Part shown: positions 17,766 to 25,799 of the stretch, one piece after another
Numbering within the stretch: the stretch's first letter is position 1
Layout of the letters: each line of letters starts with the position of its first letter
NCBI GenBank assembly: GCA_028689675.1
Contig: JAQVCS010000008.1
Span: forward strand, 62,001-126,000
Source of the DNA: Desulfovibrionaceae bacterium
GTDB lineage: Bacteria; Desulfobacterota; Desulfovibrionia; Desulfovibrionales; Desulfovibrionaceae
DNA length: 64,000 bases
Reading direction: 5' to 3'
Position numbers and translations under genes: made by a program
The notes under the pieces: model-generated
Told to the model about the DNA's origin: nothing
Databases searched by the model: none
The model's input: only the letters and a program-made list of their open reading frames with translations

Positions 17766-18134
17766 TTATTTATGGCACTGGCAAGCAGCGTCTTCGCATT
17801 CGTCCTCTTCGTCAGCTTCGTCAAAAATATCAACAGCATAACGAGTTTGGGCAACAATTTCTGCAAAATGGTTCAGGCCTTCGGCATAGGCAAGGTTGCT
17901 TTCTGCCACGGCAACATAGAGCACGCTGTCGGCATCTTCCAAAACAAAAATGCCGCCAGCACCTTCATCTTTACGCATGGCAAGGCAAACCAGCAGGTTT
18001 TCATCGCCCATGGAGGCGTGAACATAATAGCCCGGCAGGGCGTCTTCTTGCAGCACGGCTTCTAAAGCGGGGTCGGTGCGGGGGGCAAATTGTATTCCTG
18101 TAGCGCCAAAAGTCAGGGTGTACAGTTCAGACAT
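17766..18134 (-). CDS. Small conserved-looking acidic protein of unknown function
   Basis: This 122-residue protein, starting MSELYTLTFG, shows no domain I can name. It is acidic, and its C-terminus DIFDEADEEDECEDAACQCHK carries a Glu/Asp/Cys/His-rich tail that could bind metal. GAGGA lies 5 bases before the ATG at 18134. The frame is open 25 codons further upstream into the tmk end, but without a ribosome site. It is placed between tmk and the deacetylase gene on the same strand, so it may belong to the yhaM-tmk transcript. It resembles type III secretion chaperone-like or YbjN-like small folds in its even hydrophobic spacing, but I cannot support either. Confidence 0.7.
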   Translation of the reverse strand: MSELYTLTFGATGIQFAPRTDPALEAVLQEDALPGYYVHASMGDENLLVCLAMRKDEGAGGIFVLEDADSVLYVAVAESNLAYAEGLNHFAEIVAQTRYAVDIFDEADEEDECEDAACQCHK

Positions 18135-18160
18135 ACTATTCCTCATGGTGTTTATAGGTG

Positions 18161-18808
18161 TTATAGCCTGCCATAGTCGTGTAATTTCTTTTCTATGGCA
18201 GAAATACATTGCAAGAGCACATCATCGGGGTTTTGTGTGGCATCAATAATAACAATGCGCTCAGGCTCTTCTGCCGCAAGCTGCAAATAGCCTTCACGCA
18301 CGCGGGTATGAAAGCGTATGCTTTCTGCCTCAAAACGCCCCTCTGAAATAACCGTGCCTTCTTCTTCGTTGCGGCGGGCAGCGCGGGCAAGCCCTACCTG
18401 CACAGGCACATCAAAAAGCAGGGTGAGGTCAGGTATCATGCCGCCAATAGCATGTTCATTGAGCAGGCGCAGGCGGTCTATATCCATACCGCGCCCTGCC
18501 CCTTGGTACACAAAGGTGGAATCCATATAGCGATCGCACAGCACAATTTCGCCTTCTTCCAGCGCTGGCAGAATAATATCTTTAATATGCTGGGCACGGT
18601 CAGCAAGAAATAAAAATAATTCGGCACGGCTTGAAAGGCTGGTGTTGCGGGCATCTAGCAACACATGGCGCAGGGTGCGCCCCAGCGCCGAGCCCCCTGG
18701 CTCGCGGGTAAGGCGCACGTCAAAGCTCTTCTTTTCCAGATAGGTGGCAAGCTGTGCAAGAGCAGAAGACTTGCCCGAACCTTCTATACCTTCAAAAGTG
18801 ATAAACAT
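18161..18808 (-). CDS. tmk: Thymidylate kinase
   Basis: This 215-residue cytoplasmic dTMP kinase (dTMP + ATP to dTDP + ADP) has P-loop FEGIEGSGKSSALAQL at residues 4-19. The DR(Y/H)-type motif is CDRYMDSTFVYQGAGRG, and LTREPGGSALGRTLR is the thymidylate-kinase TREPGG motif. The lid region RRNEEEGTV lies at about residue 145. The start codon lies inside the 3' end of the upstream nuclease gene (25-base overlap), so the two are probably translationally coupled. Confidence 0.96.
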   Translation of the reverse strand: MFITFEGIEGSGKSSALAQLATYLEKKSFDVRLTREPGGSALGRTLRHVLLDARNTSLSSRAELFLFLADRAQHIKDIILPALEEGEIVLCDRYMDSTFVYQGAGRGMDIDRLRLLNEHAIGGMIPDLTLLFDVPVQVGLARAARRNEEEGTVISEGRFEAESIRFHTRVREGYLQLAAEEPERIVIIDATQNPDDVLLQCISAIEKKLHDYGRL

Positions 18809-19821
18809 TCTTTTTGTACCACCTTTCGCGGGCGCGCTTTTTCTGGCTTTTCTGCTGTTTCGGGGCTTTTCATTGCCTTGTGCATAAAGCGCCCCAGCGT
18901 GGCTTGATAGGGTGTCCAGCCAGTTTCTGTGGGCACGTCCTCAAAAAGCTGGCGGCATTGTGCCATTTTGGCATCCATATTGTCAGCATAATGCAGGGCA
19001 AAGGCCTCTGCTGTTTGCGGTATACGCGCTGCCCCAAATTCTGGCTGGCCATGATGGCTTAAAATAAGGTGCTTCACATGCTGAATGAGCTCTGGCGCTA
19101 GGCTTGCTTTGGCAAAAAAGGGGGCAAGCAATTCTAAGCCCAGCTCAATATGCCCCATAAGCCTGCCGGCGTCGGTATAGTCATTTACAAGCCCACCAGA
19201 AAATTCTTCAATTTTCCCAATATCATGAAAAAGAGCCCCTGCCAGCAAGGTTTGCTTGTCAAGCTGGGGGTAGTGCAAAGCCATGGTGCAGGCAAAGCGT
19301 GCCACGCCCAAGGTGTGCTCAAGCAGCCCGCCCACATAGGCATGGTGCACGCCCTTGGCCGCAGGGCTGAGGCAAAAGCGTTTGGCTATGCTTTCCTGCG
19401 TAAAAACCTGTAGCACCAGCTTGCGCCACGGGCTGTGAGTAAATTCTTGCCGTATTAGGCTAAGCAGCTCTTCGTGCATGACCTCGAGAGGGCGGGGGCT
19501 TGAGGGCATAAAATCCTCTAAAGCCACCTGCGCCTGCTGTTCTTCTGTAAGCAGCTCAAGCCCCTCTATGGTGAGCTGCACCTGCTCACGATACAGGCTG
19601 GCGCGCCCGCGCACAAGGGCTATTTGCCCTGCCGCAAGGGCGGGAAATTCCATACTAAGCGGCGACCATATTTTGGCATCCATCTGCCCTGTGGCGTCTT
19701 TAAGCACCAGCCGCCAGAAAGGCCCATTTTTTGCCTGTTGCTGGCTTGCCTCTGCAATAACAAACAATGCTTCTACAGCATCGTGTGCACCTATGTTTTT
19801 GACGAATTGCCCTTTTTGCAT
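18784..19821 (-). CDS. YhaM-type 3'-5' exoribonuclease (OB fold plus HD domain)
   Basis: This 345-residue protein has an N-terminal OB-fold nucleic-acid-binding domain (about residues 10-95, with FWRLVLKDATGQMDAKIW). A metal-dependent HD phosphohydrolase domain follows, with HHAYVGGLLEHTLGVA and LAGALFHDIGKIEE supplying the H...HD ligands, and SHHG later. This arrangement defines YhaM/CBF1 3'-5' exonucleases that degrade RNA or single-stranded DNA. The start at 19821 has AAGGA 4 bases upstream. An upstream in-frame ATG at 19863 lacks a site. The final codons overlap tmk. The C-terminal tail after about residue 320 is Lys/Glu/Pro-rich. Confidence 0.88.
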   Translation of the reverse strand: MQKGQFVKNIGAHDAVEALFVIAEASQQQAKNGPFWRLVLKDATGQMDAKIWSPLSMEFPALAAGQIALVRGRASLYREQVQLTIEGLELLTEEQQAQVALEDFMPSSPRPLEVMHEELLSLIRQEFTHSPWRKLVLQVFTQESIAKRFCLSPAAKGVHHAYVGGLLEHTLGVARFACTMALHYPQLDKQTLLAGALFHDIGKIEEFSGGLVNDYTDAGRLMGHIELGLELLAPFFAKASLAPELIQHVKHLILSHHGQPEFGAARIPQTAEAFALHYADNMDAKMAQCRQLFEDVPTETGWTPYQATLGRFMHKAMKSPETAEKPEKARPRKVVQKECLSLLKV

Positions 19822-19950
19822 GTATCCTTCACCGCATGGTGGCTGCGGGCTGGCATATGGCAAACCTGCACCCTATTTTATAACTATATTCTTCGCTATA
19901 GAGTCCCTGTTTTCTGTGGCGTTGTCAAACAGAGAATGAAAGGAAATAAA

Positions 19951-20703
19951 GTGCGCGTTCTTTTAACAAATGATGATGGCATTTATGCCCCAGGGCTGCG
20001 TGCCCTGTATGCAGCCCTGCATGAAGCTGGGCACGAGGTTACTGTGGTTGCCCCTATGAATCAGCAATCGGGCGTGGGGCATTCGCTTACTGTTTTTGTG
20101 CCTCTGCGTGTGCAAAAGGTGGCCGAAGATGGCTTTAGCGGCACGGCATTGTTTGGCACGCCTACAGATTGCGTAAAGCTGGCACTTTCGCAATTGCTGC
20201 CCAGCCGCCCCGATGTGGTGATGAGCGGCATTAATGCCGGCGCTAATGTGGGGCCCGATATTTTATATTCTGGCACAGTGGGTGCTGCAACGGAGGCCGC
20301 GCATGAAGGCTTGCCCTCGCTGGCTTTTTCGCACGATTCGTTCACGCCAAGCAACCTTATGCCCGTGGCACGCCATGCTGTGGCTCTGGCAGAGCGTATT
20401 GTGTGGGAGCATGTGCCCCCGCGCCGCGTTATCAATGTAAATTATCCTGCCTGCCCCCTTGAAGAATGCAAGGGCACGCGCGTGTGCAGCCTGACCTCGG
20501 CTGTGTGGGTGAATGACTATGCAGAGCGGCGCGACCTGCACAATGCCCCCTATTGGTGGCTGGCTGGGGAAATTCCGCCTCACAGTGTGAATGCTGGCTC
20601 TGATAAAGATTTGCTTAACCGCGGCTATATCACCATAAGCCCCTTGAAATTTGAATTTACCGACACAGAAACGGTAGATGTTTTAGTAAAAATGGGCTTG
20701 TAG
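19951..20703 (+). CDS. surE: 5'/3'-nucleotidase SurE
   Basis: This 250-residue survival protein SurE is a metal-dependent nucleotidase that hydrolyses nucleoside monophosphates. It begins VRVLLTNDDGIYAPG, whose DD pair binds the metal. Other signatures are VAPMNQQSGVGHSLT, GTPTDCVKLA, SGINAGANVG and YSGTVGAATEAA. I start at the GTG at 19951 because AAGGA lies 8 bases before it and the product then has the standard N-terminus and length. An ATG at 19936 would add five residues. The gene diverges from the YhaM-type gene. Confidence 0.94.
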   Translation: MRVLLTNDDGIYAPGLRALYAALHEAGHEVTVVAPMNQQSGVGHSLTVFVPLRVQKVAEDGFSGTALFGTPTDCVKLALSQLLPSRPDVVMSGINAGANVGPDILYSGTVGAATEAAHEGLPSLAFSHDSFTPSNLMPVARHAVALAERIVWEHVPPRRVINVNYPACPLEECKGTRVCSLTSAVWVNDYAERRDLHNAPYWWLAGEIPPHSVNAGSDKDLLNRGYITISPLKFEFTDTETVDVLVKMGL

Positions 20704-20916
20704 TTGACCATGCCTGTGGGGAAAAAGCCCTCAACTTTGTACCCAAGCGTATCGTAGGCTGTGTGTACTTGGGCTATTGCCCTGTGCTGCCCTGTTTTTG
20801 CTTTTTTTGCAGAGGCGGGCATAATGATTTGCCAAGGTTTTTCTCTTGCTATATAGCAGTAGCACACTGGTAATGGGGGCTTTTTCCTCTTTTTTTCTCT
20901 TTTTTGTGAGGTTCGT

Positions 20917-22263
20917 ATGGAATTTGTTTTGCATGTGCTCAACAGCATCAGCAATGTGGTGTGGGGGCCAGCCATGTTGGTTTTGCTTATTGGCACAGGT
21001 GTGTATTTAACTATTGGATTACGCTTTTATACTTTTCGCCATATTTTTACGGCTTTTCATTTTTTGCGTAAAGGTGGTGGGGCTTCAGCCGAAAAAGGTG
21101 AATTAAGCCCTTTTAATGCCCTTATGACAGCCCTTGCAGGCACAATAGGCACGGGCAGTATTGTGGGGGTGGCCACGGCTATTTTGGCTGGGGGGCCTGG
21201 GGCGCTGTTTTGGATGTGGTGCACGGCATTGGTGGGCATGGCTACCAAGTTTGCCGAAATTTTGCTGGCTGTGCATTACCGCGAAATAACCCCCACAGGC
21301 AATATTGTGGGCGGGGCAATGTATTTTATTCGTAATGGTCTGGGCAAAAAATGGCAGTGGCTGGGCACGGCTTTTGCCTGTTTTGCTGCCATTACCTGCT
21401 TTGGCACGGGCAATGCTGTGCAGTCTAACGCCATTGCAGGGGTGCTGCTTGAGGCGCTGCATATTCCGCCGTGGGTTACGGCACTTGTCTTGTTTATCCT
21501 TGCTGCGGCAGTTATTTTGGGCGGTTTGCGCCGCATAGGCAATGTGGCTGGGCGTATTGTGCCTGTGATGGTTTTTATCTACATCGTGGCCGCGCTGATT
21601 ATTTTGGTTTTGTATATTGAGCAGGTGCCTGCCATGCTTATGCTGGTGATAGAGCAGGCTTTTAACCCCACAGCGGCCACAGGCGGTTTTGCTGGGGCAA
21701 CGGTGATGATGGCTATTCGCTATGGCATGGCGCGCGGCGTGTTTGCCAATGAGGCTGGGCTGGGCTCTGGGCCTATTGCCCATGCCACAGCAAGCTCCAC
21801 ACCTGTGCGGCAGGCTACCATGGGCATGCTGGATGTGTTTATTACCACCATGATTGTGTGCAGCATGACGGGCTTTGCCATTTTGGTGACAGGGCAGTGG
21901 ACAGTGCAGGGCGTGCAGGGGGCAAGCTTAACAGCGCAGGCCTTTGAAGTGGCCTTGCCCGGTGTGGGCTCGTTGATTGTAGCCTTTTCTTTGGTGATGT
22001 TTGCTTTTTCTACCACGCTTGGCTGGTGTGTGTATGGTGAGCGCTCTGCCATTTATTTGTTTGGCGATAAGGTCTTGCGCCCCTTTCGCGTGCTGTACAC
22101 TCTGATGGTGCCTGTGGGTGCTTTGGTACAGCTTGATTTGGTTTGGGTGCTGGCAGATATTTTTAATGCTCTTATGGCCGTGCCTAACTTGATTGGCGTG
22201 CTTTTGCTTTCCCCCGTGGTGTTTAGGCTGGTGCGTGAGGCAGAGGCCAAGGGTATACGCTAG
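20917..22263 (+). CDS. Sodium:alanine/glycine symporter (AGCS family)
   Basis: This 448-residue inner-membrane carrier has about eleven hydrophobic helices. The family signature GTGSIVGVATAILAGGPGALFWMW sits near residues 70-93 (read in two parts: GTGSIVGVATAIL and GGPGALFWMWCTA). GMARGVFANEAGLGSGPIAHA and STTLGWCVYGERSAIY are further AGCS blocks that line the substrate and sodium sites. It imports small neutral amino acids with Na+ or H+. A GAGG ribosome site lies 6 bases upstream. A terminator follows directly, so it is transcribed alone. The 213 bases before it contain only a weak inverted repeat (CCCAAG with CTTGGG). Confidence 0.9.
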   Translation: MEFVLHVLNSISNVVWGPAMLVLLIGTGVYLTIGLRFYTFRHIFTAFHFLRKGGGASAEKGELSPFNALMTALAGTIGTGSIVGVATAILAGGPGALFWMWCTALVGMATKFAEILLAVHYREITPTGNIVGGAMYFIRNGLGKKWQWLGTAFACFAAITCFGTGNAVQSNAIAGVLLEALHIPPWVTALVLFILAAAVILGGLRRIGNVAGRIVPVMVFIYIVAALIILVLYIEQVPAMLMLVIEQAFNPTAATGGFAGATVMMAIRYGMARGVFANEAGLGSGPIAHATASSTPVRQATMGMLDVFITTMIVCSMTGFAILVTGQWTVQGVQGASLTAQAFEVALPGVGSLIVAFSLVMFAFSTTLGWCVYGERSAIYLFGDKVLRPFRVLYTLMVPVGALVQLDLVWVLADIFNALMAVPNLIGVLLLSPVVFRLVREAEAKGIR

Positions 22264-22280
22264 AGCACTATGTATAAGCA

Positions 22281-22313
22281 AAAAAGCGGCGCATCACAGG
22301 GTGCGCCGCTTTG
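22281..22313 (+). terminator. Terminator after the AGCS symporter gene
   Basis: AAAGCGGCGCA pairs with GTGCGCCGCTTT (with a short TCACAGG loop). It begins 17 bases after the stop and faces the convergent fur gene. Confidence 0.85.
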
Positions 22314-22337
22314 CATTTATTGGTGCTTCTGTTGTGG

Positions 22338-22775
22338 CTACACTGCTTTTTTGCGGCAGGCAGAGCACAGACCATAGAGGTGGTGCACATGGCTAGTAAG
22401 CACAAAACCATGCTTTTCTGCCACTTCGCGCTGTAATTTTTCTATGCGGTCATCACAAATTTCAATGGTTTTGCCGCAATGTTCACACACAATATGGTCA
22501 TGATGTGCCCCGGGGGTGGCCACTTCATAACGGGCAATGCCATCGCTGAAATGGATTTCACGGGCAAGGCCAGCTTCACACAGCAATTTGAGCGTGCGGT
22601 ATACTGTGGTTTGCCCCACATTGGCATCGTGTGCCGCAACATGCTTATAAAATTCTTCCAGCGAGTGATGCCCGGGGAATTCAAAAAAAGCCTGCGCTAT
22701 TGCACGACGCTGATTGGTCACATTCAGCCCGTTTTTTGACATATATTCCAAAAATTGTTCACTTGAAAGCTCCAT
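22338..22775 (-). CDS. fur: Fur-family metal-dependent repressor
   Basis: This 145-residue DNA-binding protein has a winged helix at about residues 1-85, with TNQRRAIAQAFFEF and the recognition segment NVGQTTVYRTLKLL. The metal site HHDHIVCEHCGKTIE and a second Cys pair in CSACRKK follow, a layout of Fur/PerR/Zur-type repressors. Canonical Fur is most likely, since the HHDH and CxxC pattern is Fur-like, but specificity cannot be read from sequence alone. The ATG at 22775 has AAGGAG 8 bases upstream. The preceding 25 codons of open frame include a palindromic terminator and are not coding. Confidence 0.85.
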   Translation of the reverse strand: MELSSEQFLEYMSKNGLNVTNQRRAIAQAFFEFPGHHSLEEFYKHVAAHDANVGQTTVYRTLKLLCEAGLAREIHFSDGIARYEVATPGAHHDHIVCEHCGKTIEICDDRIEKLQREVAEKHGFVLTSHVHHLYGLCSACRKKAV

Positions 22776-22833
22776 AGCAGACTCCTTGGCGTAAAAGCAT
22801 ATCGCAGAAGCCCGAATCTGCCAAGGAAAATCA

Positions 22834-22870
22834 AAAGGCAGCATGCCCAAAACATAGACATGCTGCCTTT
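22834..22870. terminator. Terminator between thiC and fur
   Basis: AAAGGCAGCATG (22834-22845) pairs perfectly with CATGCTGCCTTT (22859-22870). It ends the thiC transcript on the minus strand and lies just upstream of the fur promoter region. Confidence 0.88.
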
Positions 22871-22889
22871 ATGTACGCAATATACTGAA

Positions 22890-24167
22890 TTAATTTTCTT
22901 TACGCAGCATTTTTACGGCACAAAATTTGCCGCACATGGCGCAGACATCTTCTTTTTTGTGGGCTTCGCGGCGTTTTTCCACCATGGCGGGGTCAAGGGC
23001 GGCTTGTTTCATGCCTTCCCAATCCAAGGCCATGCGGGCTTTATTCATGGCTGCTTCACGGGCAAGGGCACGCTGTGTGCCCAGCGCCACCTCTCCAGCC
23101 TGTGCCGCCACGCGCGAAGCCATAACGCCAGCGCGCACGTCAGCCTCATCGGGCAGGGTCAAATGCTCAGCTGGGGTAAGGTAGCACAAGAAGTCCACAC
23201 CAGCCACCACGCCCAAAGCCCCGCCAATTGCCCCAGCAATATGGTCATAGCCTGCGGCGGTATCCACTGTTAGCGGCCCCAGCACATACAAGGGCGCGCC
23301 ATGCGTCAATTTTTTAATGCCCTTGATTTGCGCCTCTACCTGATTCAGCGCCACATGCCCAGGGCCTTCAATCATGCACTGCACCCCTGCGGCCAAAGCA
23401 TGCTGTGCCAAGCGCCCCAAGGTAATGACTTCTTCCCACTGGGCGGCATCGCCAGCGTCTACCCCTGCGCCGGGGCGCAAACCATCGCCCAGCGAAAGGG
23501 TAACATTATATTCGCGCGCAATGTCAAGCAAGCGGTCAAATTGTTCCAGCAAGGGGTTTTCTTTGTTGTTTTCGCGCATCCAGCGTGCCAGCAGCGCGCC
23601 GCCGCGAGACACAATGCCCAAGACGCGCCCGCCCTCAGCAGCCCAAGCAGCACCGCGCTGGGTGAGGCCGCAATGCACAGTCATAAAATCAACGCCTTGC
23701 CGTGCCTGTTTGGCAATTTCATCAAACAGGGCATCGGGGTTCAGCTCTTCAATGGGCTTGTCGGCATCAAGCAGCACTTGTGCGGCAGAATACATGGGTA
23801 CAGTGCCCACGGGCAGGGGGCATTGACGCAGCATATTTTGGCGCAAGGCGTCAAGGTCGCCGGCAATAGACAAATCCATAACCGTATGCGCCCCACTTTC
23901 TATGGCGGCCTGCAATTTTTTGGCTTCGGTCGTGGGGCAATTGCACAGGGGAGAGGTGCCAAGATTGGCATTGATTTTAATGCTGGCAGGCTGCCCCACC
24001 AGTATGGGGCGCACATTGGCGTGGGCGGGGTTGCCCAAAAGAACCATAGTGCCCGCGTTGAGGGCTTCACAAATGCTGTCTAAAGGCAGGCCTTCGGCCT
24101 GAGCAAGGCTTGCGCCGTACTGCTCTACCAAAGAGCGCAGGGCGGCGTTTTTTTCCAACAAACTCAT
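22890..24167 (-). CDS. thiC: Phosphomethylpyrimidine synthase ThiC (short form)
   Basis: This 425-residue radical-SAM enzyme converts 5-aminoimidazole ribotide to HMP-phosphate, the pyrimidine of thiamine. Conserved blocks include NANLGTSPLCNCP, TVHCGLTQRGAAW, SRGGALLARWM, CMIEGPGHVALNQVEAQ and TPAEHLTLPDEADVR. The C-terminal cluster motif reads CAMCGKFCAVKM, giving three cysteines for the 4Fe-4S cluster. At about 425 residues it is the compact form without the long N-terminal domain of E. coli ThiC (about 630). AGGA lies 8 bases upstream of the ATG. A TPP riboswitch and terminator precede it. Confidence 0.97.
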   Translation of the reverse strand: MSLLEKNAALRSLVEQYGASLAQAEGLPLDSICEALNAGTMVLLGNPAHANVRPILVGQPASIKINANLGTSPLCNCPTTEAKKLQAAIESGAHTVMDLSIAGDLDALRQNMLRQCPLPVGTVPMYSAAQVLLDADKPIEELNPDALFDEIAKQARQGVDFMTVHCGLTQRGAAWAAEGGRVLGIVSRGGALLARWMRENNKENPLLEQFDRLLDIAREYNVTLSLGDGLRPGAGVDAGDAAQWEEVITLGRLAQHALAAGVQCMIEGPGHVALNQVEAQIKGIKKLTHGAPLYVLGPLTVDTAAGYDHIAGAIGGALGVVAGVDFLCYLTPAEHLTLPDEADVRAGVMASRVAAQAGEVALGTQRALAREAAMNKARMALDWEGMKQAALDPAMVEKRREAHKKEDVCAMCGKFCAVKMLRKEN

Positions 24168-24204
24168 AGTACTATCCTCATGGTGGTTGAGGACGCAGTC
24201 GGGC

Positions 24205-24231
24205 AAAAAAGCCCGACCGTAGAGGCCGGGC
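24205..24231 (-). terminator. Riboswitch expression-platform terminator upstream of thiC
   Basis: Read on the minus strand, GCCCGGCC and GGTCGGGC flank a TCTAC loop and are followed by six T. It lies between the TPP aptamer and the thiC start. The arm GCCCGAC can alternatively pair with GTCGGGC at 24198-24204. Alternative pairing of this kind fits transcriptional attenuation when TPP is bound. Confidence 0.75.
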
Positions 24232-24246
24232 ACAAGTGCTTTTGTG

Positions 24247-24330
24247 GCTTCCCTACGGCAGCTTTAACCGCGTCAGGTTCAAAGGGTCTGGCACAATGCC
24301 ACTCTCAGCTTGGTATAAGCTCCCCTAGCG
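24247..24330 (-). promoter_or_regulatory. TPP riboswitch (THI element) controlling thiC
   Basis: On the minus strand the conserved order of the thiamine-pyrophosphate aptamer is present: AGGGGAGC, then CTGAGA, then GACCCTTTGAACCTGA, then GTTAAAGCTGCCGTAGGGAA. The short outer helix is closed by GGGGAGC and the final CTTCCC complement. It sits about 80-160 bases upstream of thiC, so pyrimidine synthesis is repressed when TPP is abundant. Confidence 0.97.
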
Positions 24331-24494
24331 CGTAAAAGCATAGACGCCGCCTTGTTTTTTGTAAAGTCTGAAAAAAGCAGAAAGGGAGAGAATAGGGCGG
24401 GCTGGCTTATTTACTCTTTTTCGTACATAGCGTACGGTTTCTGTGCAAAAGCGACTTTGTTTTTGCTCCCTTATTGTCTTGTTAGGAGGTTTGC

Positions 24495-24899
24495 ATGAAA
24501 AATTTGCTTATCTGCACGTTGACATTGTGTTCTTTTGGCCTTGCTGTTGCTGCCTATGCCGCGCCAGAAGCGCCCACGGGTAAAATACTGTTGGAACATA
24601 CTCAAAAGAAATCAGTCCCTTTTGAGCACAGCGAGCACAAAGATGTGCCCTGTGTTACCTGTCACCACTTAGTGGATGGCAAAGAAACATTTGCAAAATG
24701 TGCCAGCGCAGGCTGCCATGATGCTTTTGACCGTAAGTCTGACGAAGCGAAGACTGCCAAGGGGTATTTCCGCATTATTCACGAAAAATCACCGCTCAAA
24801 AATAAAACCTGCCTTGCTTGTCACACTGAATATGTGCAAAGCCACCCCGACAAGAAAAAGGATATGACAGGCTGTAAGGGCTCTGATTGCCATCCTTAA
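24495..24899 (+). CDS. Tetraheme cytochrome c3 (class III)
   Basis: This 134-residue periplasmic electron carrier has a signal peptide at residues 1-22 (LCSFGLAVAAYA) before mature APEAPTGKI. Four heme-binding motifs are present: C53VTCH57, C69ASAGCH75 (CX4CH), C106LACH110 and C127KGSDCH133 (CX4CH). Axial histidines include those in PFEHSEH and in HHLVDG. Two CX2CH and two CX4CH motifs are the type I cytochrome c3 pattern of Desulfovibrio. The protein shuttles electrons between periplasmic hydrogenases or formate dehydrogenases and membrane complexes. AGGAGG lies 5 bases before the ATG. The gene is monocistronic, ended by a strong terminator. Confidence 0.97.
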   Translation: MKNLLICTLTLCSFGLAVAAYAAPEAPTGKILLEHTQKKSVPFEHSEHKDVPCVTCHHLVDGKETFAKCASAGCHDAFDRKSDEAKTAKGYFRIIHEKSPLKNKTCLACHTEYVQSHPDKKKDMTGCKGSDCHP

Positions 24900-24954
24900 G
24901 GTAAAAAAGCCTGAGCTATTCTCTTTTCTACAATTTTTTTGTACTGTCCATACA

Positions 24955-24990
24955 CAAAGCCCCTCTGGTATGACCATGAGGGGCTTTGCT
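24955..24990. terminator. Bidirectional terminator after cytochrome c3
   Basis: CAAAGCCCCTC (24955-24965) pairs perfectly with GAGGGGCTTTG (24978-24988) across a 12-base loop. It serves the cytochrome gene and the convergent membrane-protein gene. Confidence 0.88.
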
Positions 24991-24994
24991 TGTG

Positions 24995-25573
24995 TTAGCG
25001 CACCGTATGCTTGCGCCTGAACCACCAGCCAGTGCGCAGGGTGAGCGGGCGATAGACAGAAATGATAAGCATAGAAAAGATAAGGCTTGACTGCAAAACT
25101 GCCGCCCAAATATCTTCGGGCAGAATACAGGAACGCACAAAGCGCAGGGGGGCATCCAGCCCATGGGGAACGAGTAGGGCAATGAGCTCATCGCCCCAAG
25201 GCCCCCAGAACAACGTGCCCCAAAAACAGGCGGCAAGGCTTACCATCCATTTATAGCCCACCCAGAAATATTTAAAAAAGCCAAAGGAGGTGTAATAGGA
25301 ATAAAAAATGCCTGTCAGCAGGCAGCCAGCCAAGCCGGGCATGACCACCCATGTGTCAACATGATGCAGGCAATATTGCACCACACTAGCAAAGGCAGGG
25401 TCATCAAGGCTGTTAAGGCGCAAAAAACCCAAGGTCTGCATGGCCACTGCCCCACCAGCCCATGCCGTGGCTGAAAGCAGGTGCACGGCTTTCATGGTTT
25501 TAAGAATAATATTTTCGCGGGCGCTGACGCCCCTGCCCGTTGCCCCAAACGATTTTACTCTATAGCACTGCAT
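24995..25573 (-). CDS. Integral membrane protein, DUF2269/CopD-like
   Basis: This 192-residue protein has four or five hydrophobic segments. The first contains MKAVHLLSATAWAGGAVAMQ, a His-bearing helix start like those of CopD and DUF2269 proteins, where paired histidines may bind heme or copper. A further His pair lies in CLHHVDTWVVMPG. The cytoplasmic end is very basic (RTGWWFRRKHTVR). The ATG at 25573 follows a GGGGGGG/AAG tract that can serve as a ribosome site. It lies alone between cytochrome c3 and a dispersed repeat. A redox or metal role is family-based inference. Confidence 0.65.
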   Translation of the reverse strand: MQCYRVKSFGATGRGVSARENIILKTMKAVHLLSATAWAGGAVAMQTLGFLRLNSLDDPAFASVVQYCLHHVDTWVVMPGLAGCLLTGIFYSYYTSFGFFKYFWVGYKWMVSLAACFWGTLFWGPWGDELIALLVPHGLDAPLRFVRSCILPEDIWAAVLQSSLIFSMLIISVYRPLTLRTGWWFRRKHTVR

Positions 25574-25620
25574 TGTTCTTCCCCCCCCTTGCGCAAAAAT
25601 GCTGTTTCTTGCCTTAATAT

Positions 25621-25790
25621 CAGCCCCCATTAAAATATCTGCTGTAAAGCCGCCTTTTCCACGCTGGCTTCGTTGCACAAAAAAATATGCTTTCGACGTA
25701 GCGCAGTTAGGCCTTTGCCGCCCTTTTTTTTATGCATCAAATCAGCGTGAAGAAAATCAGCTTTTACCAGCGGTATTCTAGGGGCAGGTC
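25621..25790. repeat. Dispersed structured repeat, copy A
   Basis: This roughly 170-base stretch matches 49951-50101 in ordered blocks. It opens with CAGCCCCCATTAAA, then TCTGCTGT, then a variable GGCT-closed hairpin and GTTG, then TCGACGTAGCGC, a CCTTTT block, and finally ATCAGCTTTT with a C/G-rich end. It lies in the gap between a membrane-protein gene and tetR, with no coding capacity. The combination of constant blocks and a variable middle looks like a mobile or structured intergenic repeat. Confidence 0.7.
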
Positions 25791-25799
25791 TCATGTTAT

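Noticed and set aside
23301-24083. A 260-codon plus-strand open frame opposite thiC
   Set aside because: ThiC on the minus strand is certain with riboswitch and motifs. The opposite frame has no recognisable domain.
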